A stretch of 64,000 nucleotides of DNA from Cryptomeria japonica. Lineage: Eukaryota; Streptophyta; Pinopsida; Cupressales; Cupressaceae. Of the stretch, positions 60,474 to 64,000 are shown piece by piece. How positions within the stretch are numbered: the stretch's first letter is position 1; each line of letters begins with the position of its first letter. The stretch is taken from contig NC_081405.1 of the NCBI RefSeq assembly GCF_030272615.1, forward strand, positions 477,425,508-477,489,507, read 5' to 3'. A model generated the notes under the pieces. That model ran no database searches. It was given only the letters and a program-made list of their open reading frames with translations, and had not been told where the DNA came from. Both the position numbers and the translations under genes were made by a program.

Positions 60474-61134
60474 TGTTAGTGTAGGTTTTTTTATTTTCCT
60501 TATGTTAGGGGGTATTTATTTTTCCTACACATATATTATTAAGCTTGCTTAGGTTATTAGGTGTGGTTAATATGAGGACACGTGGCGGAATACATTAGCT
60601 ACATGTGTAACTCTCCACCTCACATGGGTAGTTGAGTTACACACCCTCTTTTGGCTTGTTGTGCCACCTCTCATAACCACTATTTTGTCATTTCCTAAGT
60701 GGGTTATGGGGTAGTTGGGTTTCTCACCCTCTTTTGGCTTTATGTGCCACCTCTTATAACTCCTTTTTTTTTTTCATGTAAGGAGGTTATGCCACATGTT
60801 TTGGCATTTACCAAGTAGGTAAAAACCTCCCACCTTTTATGGGGTAGTAGGTAAAACCTCCCACTTTTTATGGAGGTGGGAGTTAATGCACCTCTTGGTT
60901 GTATATGCTATTATTTTTCTATATAATAAGCAATATACTCTCACCTTCACAAGTGAAGTGATAGCTCGGTGAGAGTCTTCTCTAAATTCTCTTCTTTATC
61001 TCTATTTTTCTCTCATATCAGATTTATCTTCATTCAGCTATTTTGATCTTCGATCATCCATTTCTTGGAGTTGCATGTGATCTATGACCGACATCAGATC
61101 CTGGCTCAATTCTTGCTTCTCATAGAATTTAACA
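60474..61134 (+). repeat. 3' LTR of Copia-D
   Basis: Starts TGTTAGTGTAGG, ends AGAATTTAACA, same length as the 5' LTR. TATATAA at 60920-60926. Followed by the TTTTT target copy. Confidence 0.95.
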
Positions 61135-61568
61135 TTTTTTGCAATCCATCTATTGATCATTACATGATATAACTTTCACATATAATTGACCTACATACAT
61201 ATCCTTTGCATCACATTGTTCTACTTCCTTTTCCTATTCCAAAATAACCTCATAAACTGACTTATATACCCTTTACAAACAATATGCCTTATGTAGGATT
61301 ATAATACATTATAAAAGATATTCAATATCAGCCCTATACAATAACTACAAAATGATTTTACAAATAAAACCTTTCGGATCCCAAACTGATGTCGGCTTCA
61401 CTGAAGTGTTGGATGCCGGTGCCGGTGTCGGTGATGACCCTAATTACTCCAATGCCGATATCTGTCGGTGTATGCCTCCAATGTCGATATCTATAGGTAT
61501 ATGCCTTCTATAGAATCTTGTTGCCATCAATGACAACATATGAATCCAATGAGTGTCAATTGCCAACA
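61135..61568 (-). repeat. 3' LTR of Copia-E, proximal piece
   Basis: On the minus strand this is the LTR start, TGTTGGCAATTGACAC at 61568, running to the Copia-D insertion. Together with 54264-54747 the LTR is about 0.91 kb. It contains a two-copy 29-bp repeat at 61449-61506 and GCCGGTG repeats near 61410-61430. Confidence 0.75.
61449..61506. repeat. 29-bp tandem duplication in Copia-E LTR
   Basis: Units at 61449-61477 and 61478-61506, both starting CCAATG and ending TATGCCT, with 25 of 29 positions equal. Each contains CGATATCT. Confidence 0.85.
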
Positions 61569-61709
61569 ATCTCCCCCTTTGGCATTGATAGCAACACTCA
61601 TGTGAAAAATGGATTCCTTGTTGGTTCAACTAAAACTGAAACATGCTCCCCCTAAGCTGATTGACTATGTTTGCAATATACTCTATGTTTGATATCCTCC
61701 CCCTAGGAC
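61569..61709 (-). promoter_or_regulatory. Multiple polypurine tracts of Copia-E
   Basis: On the minus strand, AAAGGGGGAGAT (61580-61569) touches the LTR. Two more purine tracts lie upstream: TTAGGGGGAGC (near 61655-61645) and CTAGGGGGAGGA (near 61707-61696). Serial tracts before the 3' LTR are known for Sireviruses. Confidence 0.65.
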
Positions 61710-62212
61710 TATATACATATTTTTCATATACATACCAGTGAAAGAATTGAAATAATTGTTAGGAATATATGCAAAATAATGAATAATTATAGATTACTTT
61801 ATTGAAGCTTGACCAATTTCAAGATTTTCAGATAAGCTTTCTCAAGTAACTGTATATAGGTATCCCAGTCGATTTTGAATGTTTCAAATATGGATAGAAG
61901 TCCAATTAGTAAATGTGCAAGTGTGTCTTTCTCAGTGACTTATGCTGGTGTGGGCTTCCCAAGCATATCCATGCATTCCCTCTTATGTACACCAAGTGAA
62001 TCCAATCTTGGACTCACCAAACCTCTGAGACTTCTTGCTCTCTGAATAATCTTGTCTCTTTCCTTTTCAAAAGAAAAAATTTGGTTCTCCAAAGTCAAAA
62101 TTTGTCCATCAATAGATGTTGTAAGTGAAGTTAGTCCATCAAAAGAATTTGCAATATTAAGAATATTTTCTTCTAACTCCTTTATCCTCTTATCTACATT
62201 TGTTGTAAGAAT
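61710..62212 (-). other. Spacer between the Copia-E extra ORF and the polypurine tracts
   Basis: AT-rich, no coding signal seen on either strand. Confidence 0.5.
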
Positions 62213-63420
62213 TTATATGTTACAACAGACCCTGTAGATGTTACTACCCCATTTCAAAGAGTTTTCAATAAGTATAAGTTTCTCTTCAATCTTTCTCTTT
62301 TCTATCTCAATAAATTGGTCAAAAGCGGCTTTCTTAGCCAAAGTAAATCTTTCAAGTGCTTTCCAGTCGAAAATCTGCTGTAATGATTGAAAGTTTTTAG
62401 AGATGTGCTCTGTCAATAAGTTAAGCTTGCCAGAAGGGCTTGCTTCATTTTCAGTCATACATTCAAGAATCAATCTATGCAAAACTATTATTGATTGATC
62501 TATTATTCCTTTGTCTGCAGATCCCTCCTTCATTAGCTTTTGAGTAGCCATCATCATTAGCTCTGTGGGACTCATCTTTGTGATTGATTTTTTCTCAACT
62601 TGAGAAGTGTCAATTGCCAAAAGTTTTGATGAGGAATCAACTTCTGATTTAGTACTGGGTGTTTTATCAGTCTCCTTTTCCTTTTCTTTCTTTTTCTTAT
62701 CCTCTCCTGGTGTATCCCTTTTCTCATCCTCTTTTGCGTCGATGGCTTCACCACTTGGTGTAGTATCTATTACTATCGATGAATTATTATCCATAATATT
62801 ATCAGTATCATGTACATTATCTACATTGCCTTGCTCAGACTATACAAATATTATCTCTATCTATTTTTCCTGTACACTCTCATCAATTTTAGTTTTATCT
62901 GCCAGTTCACTCAAAATTTTATCTGAACTTCCCAAAATTCCTTTCCCTTTAGATCTATCCAGAATGGTGGGAGTTTTTGCCTTAGCAAATTCTTCTTGAG
63001 AAGTAAGGAAATCAGGATTATTTTGGAAGAATTTAGCCCAACCATCTCTGGTCTCATTTATTATTTCATTGACTCTACCCATCATTAAGCTTATTTGTCG
63101 GGGTTTTCTGCTAAAGATTGTTCTATTTGTAACTTCTATACATCTTTTCATTTCCTCATTATTTATAGAACCACAAATGCCTAAAAGTTCAACTTCTTTA
63201 ATCTCTTTGTCCCTCTTGATTGCATCTAATCTCCTTGCATCCAACATATTATACAATGATAAAGGATTTTCCTTCAAAATTTCTACCAAAGTTCTCTTAT
63301 ATATGTCTAAATATAACAAAATTGCTTCTTCCATTTCATTTTGTTCATTGTCATCTAAATATTCATATAAATTTGATACATTCTTTAAAATTACATCTTT
63401 AGTTACCTCTGATAAATCAA
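62213..63420 (-). pseudogene. Extra ORF of Copia-E downstream of pol position, unknown function
   Basis: On the minus strand one frame of about 400 codons is readable from the truncation at about 63420 to 62213. It is interrupted by two TAG codons near 62861 and 62843. It contains MEEAILLYLDIYKRTLVEIL, a charged middle (KDKEIKEVE-like stretch, RSKGKGILGSSDKIL), a highly charged E- and K-rich linker near 62690-62740 and a helical C-terminal part (SPTELMMMATQKLMKE, KALERFTLAKKAAFDQF, IEIEKRKIEEKLIL). No retroviral domain and no clear membrane segment are seen. It lies between the place of pol and the 3' LTR, where Sireviruses can carry an additional, so-called env-like ORF. Assignment to that group is inference; the 5' end is lost. 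Confidence 0.6.
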
Positions 63421-63423
63421 TGA

Positions 63424-64000
63424 TGACCAGTTAGTACCAAACTGGTACTAAGAGGGGGGGGTGAATCAGTACTAATAAAAATAGTTTCTCTTCAACCGGT
63501 TAGACTGAGAACCTTGTCCTTTGACTGGCAAGCAATAACATCGGTCTAAACTAGAATACTACTGGTTAAGCACAGAGAAAGACATAAACTGGTAACTCAG
63601 CTTTCCAAACAATCTAACATCTTATTTCCACTTTACCCATATGCATACACTAGTAATACTTTAACATGAATGTAAATACTTACAAGTTCAACATGCTTTA
63701 TCGTTTAACAGAGAATAACAAAGCATCATATGGAAAGCATCACATATAACACATATTTTTCACATGGAAACCCAATTGGGAAAAACCATGGTGGGGAGGA
63801 ATACCCACAAGCTATTCTTTGAACCCTTTTGAAGTCCACTTTGTTAGGAGCCTAGTCTGGTTAAAGACTTTACAATAGGTTCTGTTAGGAACTGATTCTG
63901 CTAGGGATCACCCGGTTAAGGGATGGCTAACATACCTGGTTAAAGGTTACCTTGTTAGAGGATTTTTAGAACTCAATGATTTTGAGTCACCCTATTAAAG
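63424..64000 (-). repeat. LTR of another Sirevirus-like element, cut by the window end
   Basis: On the plus strand it begins TGACCAGTTAGTACC and ACTAAGAGGGGGGGGTG, then AATCAGTACTAATA. This is the same layout as the distal end of the Copia-E LTR (CTGAGAGGGGGGGGTGAATCAGTG at 54290). So it is the 3' end of a minus-oriented LTR, inserted into the Copia-E extra ORF. Repeated CCGGTTAA and TTAGGA motifs follow. The exact first base (63421 or 63424) is uncertain. Confidence 0.6.

Larger units (their letters stand above)
54748..61134 (+). mobile_element. Copia-D, Ty1/copia element inserted in the Copia-E LTR
   Basis: 6,387 bp with two LTRs of 661 bp differing at about nine sites by my count. The target is a T run: TTTTT on both sides (54743-54747, 61135-61139). 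It carries a primer site, leader with paired G-tracts, one-frame gag-pol with eight stops, serial G-tracts and a polypurine tract. Its proteins are close to those of Copia-B, so the two are sister families on opposite strands. Confidence 0.95.
54264..63423 (-). mobile_element. Copia-E, minus-strand Sirevirus-like element, 3' portion
   Basis: Read on the minus strand from the right: an ORF of unknown type (63423-62213), a spacer with polypurine tracts, then the 3' LTR from 61568 to 54264, itself interrupted by Copia-D. Pol and the 5' end are not present; another LTR truncates the element at about 63424. The LTR start TGTTGGCAATTG directly after AAAGGGGGAGAT is the same form as in Copia-C. The Sirevirus-like label is inferred from this and from the ORF between pol position and LTR. 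Confidence 0.7.

Overview
The window looks like repeat-dense nuclear DNA from a plant with a large genome. It is AT-rich overall and is filled with nested Ty1/copia and Ty3 LTR retrotransposons, a plant L1-type LINE (ORF1 with a DUF4283-like domain; ORF2 with endonuclease, RT, zf-RVT and RNase H), microsatellites and decayed spacer. A gymnosperm is my best guess, from the very long LTRs, slow decay and nesting, but nothing in the sequence proves it. I found no intact host protein gene, no rRNA or tRNA gene, no CRISPR array and no bacterial-type operon.

Layout. 1-1515: 3' end and 3' LTR of a copia element (Copia-A). 2054-14492: a 12.4 kb Ty3 chromovirus (Ty3-A) with 4.4 kb LTRs and a GAAGA target-site duplication, inserted into older retroelement debris (1516-2053 and 14498-15806). 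Its gag is full of stops, and protease plus most of RT are deleted. 15807-24310: mostly unassigned sequence with one fossil Ty3 gag fragment and small tandem repeats. 24311-26239: a possible solo LTR. 26335-33378: Copia-B on the minus strand, young, with only two stops in a 1,356-codon gag-pol and a GC-rich block in its leader. 33838-42212: an 8.4 kb LINE bounded by an exact 14-bp duplication and a poly(A) tail, with frame-broken ORFs. 42227-46133: unassigned spacer, probably ending in an LTR.

46139-64000 is a nest. The gag of Ty3-B is split by Copia-C (46377-53395). It is then truncated by a minus-strand Sirevirus-like copia element (Copia-E) whose LTR starts at 54264. Copia-D (54748-61134) sits inside that LTR, and another LTR (63424 to the window end) truncates an extra ORF of Copia-E.

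How the parts work together. All coding capacity is retroelement Gag-Pol: capsid or nucleocapsid, aspartic protease, integrase, reverse transcriptase and RNase H. The LTRs supply promoter (TATA boxes seen), primer site (initiator-Met-tRNA-type TGGTATCAGAGC) and polypurine tracts. Most in-frame stops fit C-to-T changes of CAG or CGA codons, as expected for methylated, silenced elements. The most interesting signals are: a hairpin array in the Ty3-A LTRs; the GC- and CpG-rich insert in the Copia-B leader; serial G-tracts conserved at matching positions in Copia-B and Copia-D; and the extra ORF of Copia-E. All coordinates and difference counts were made by eye.
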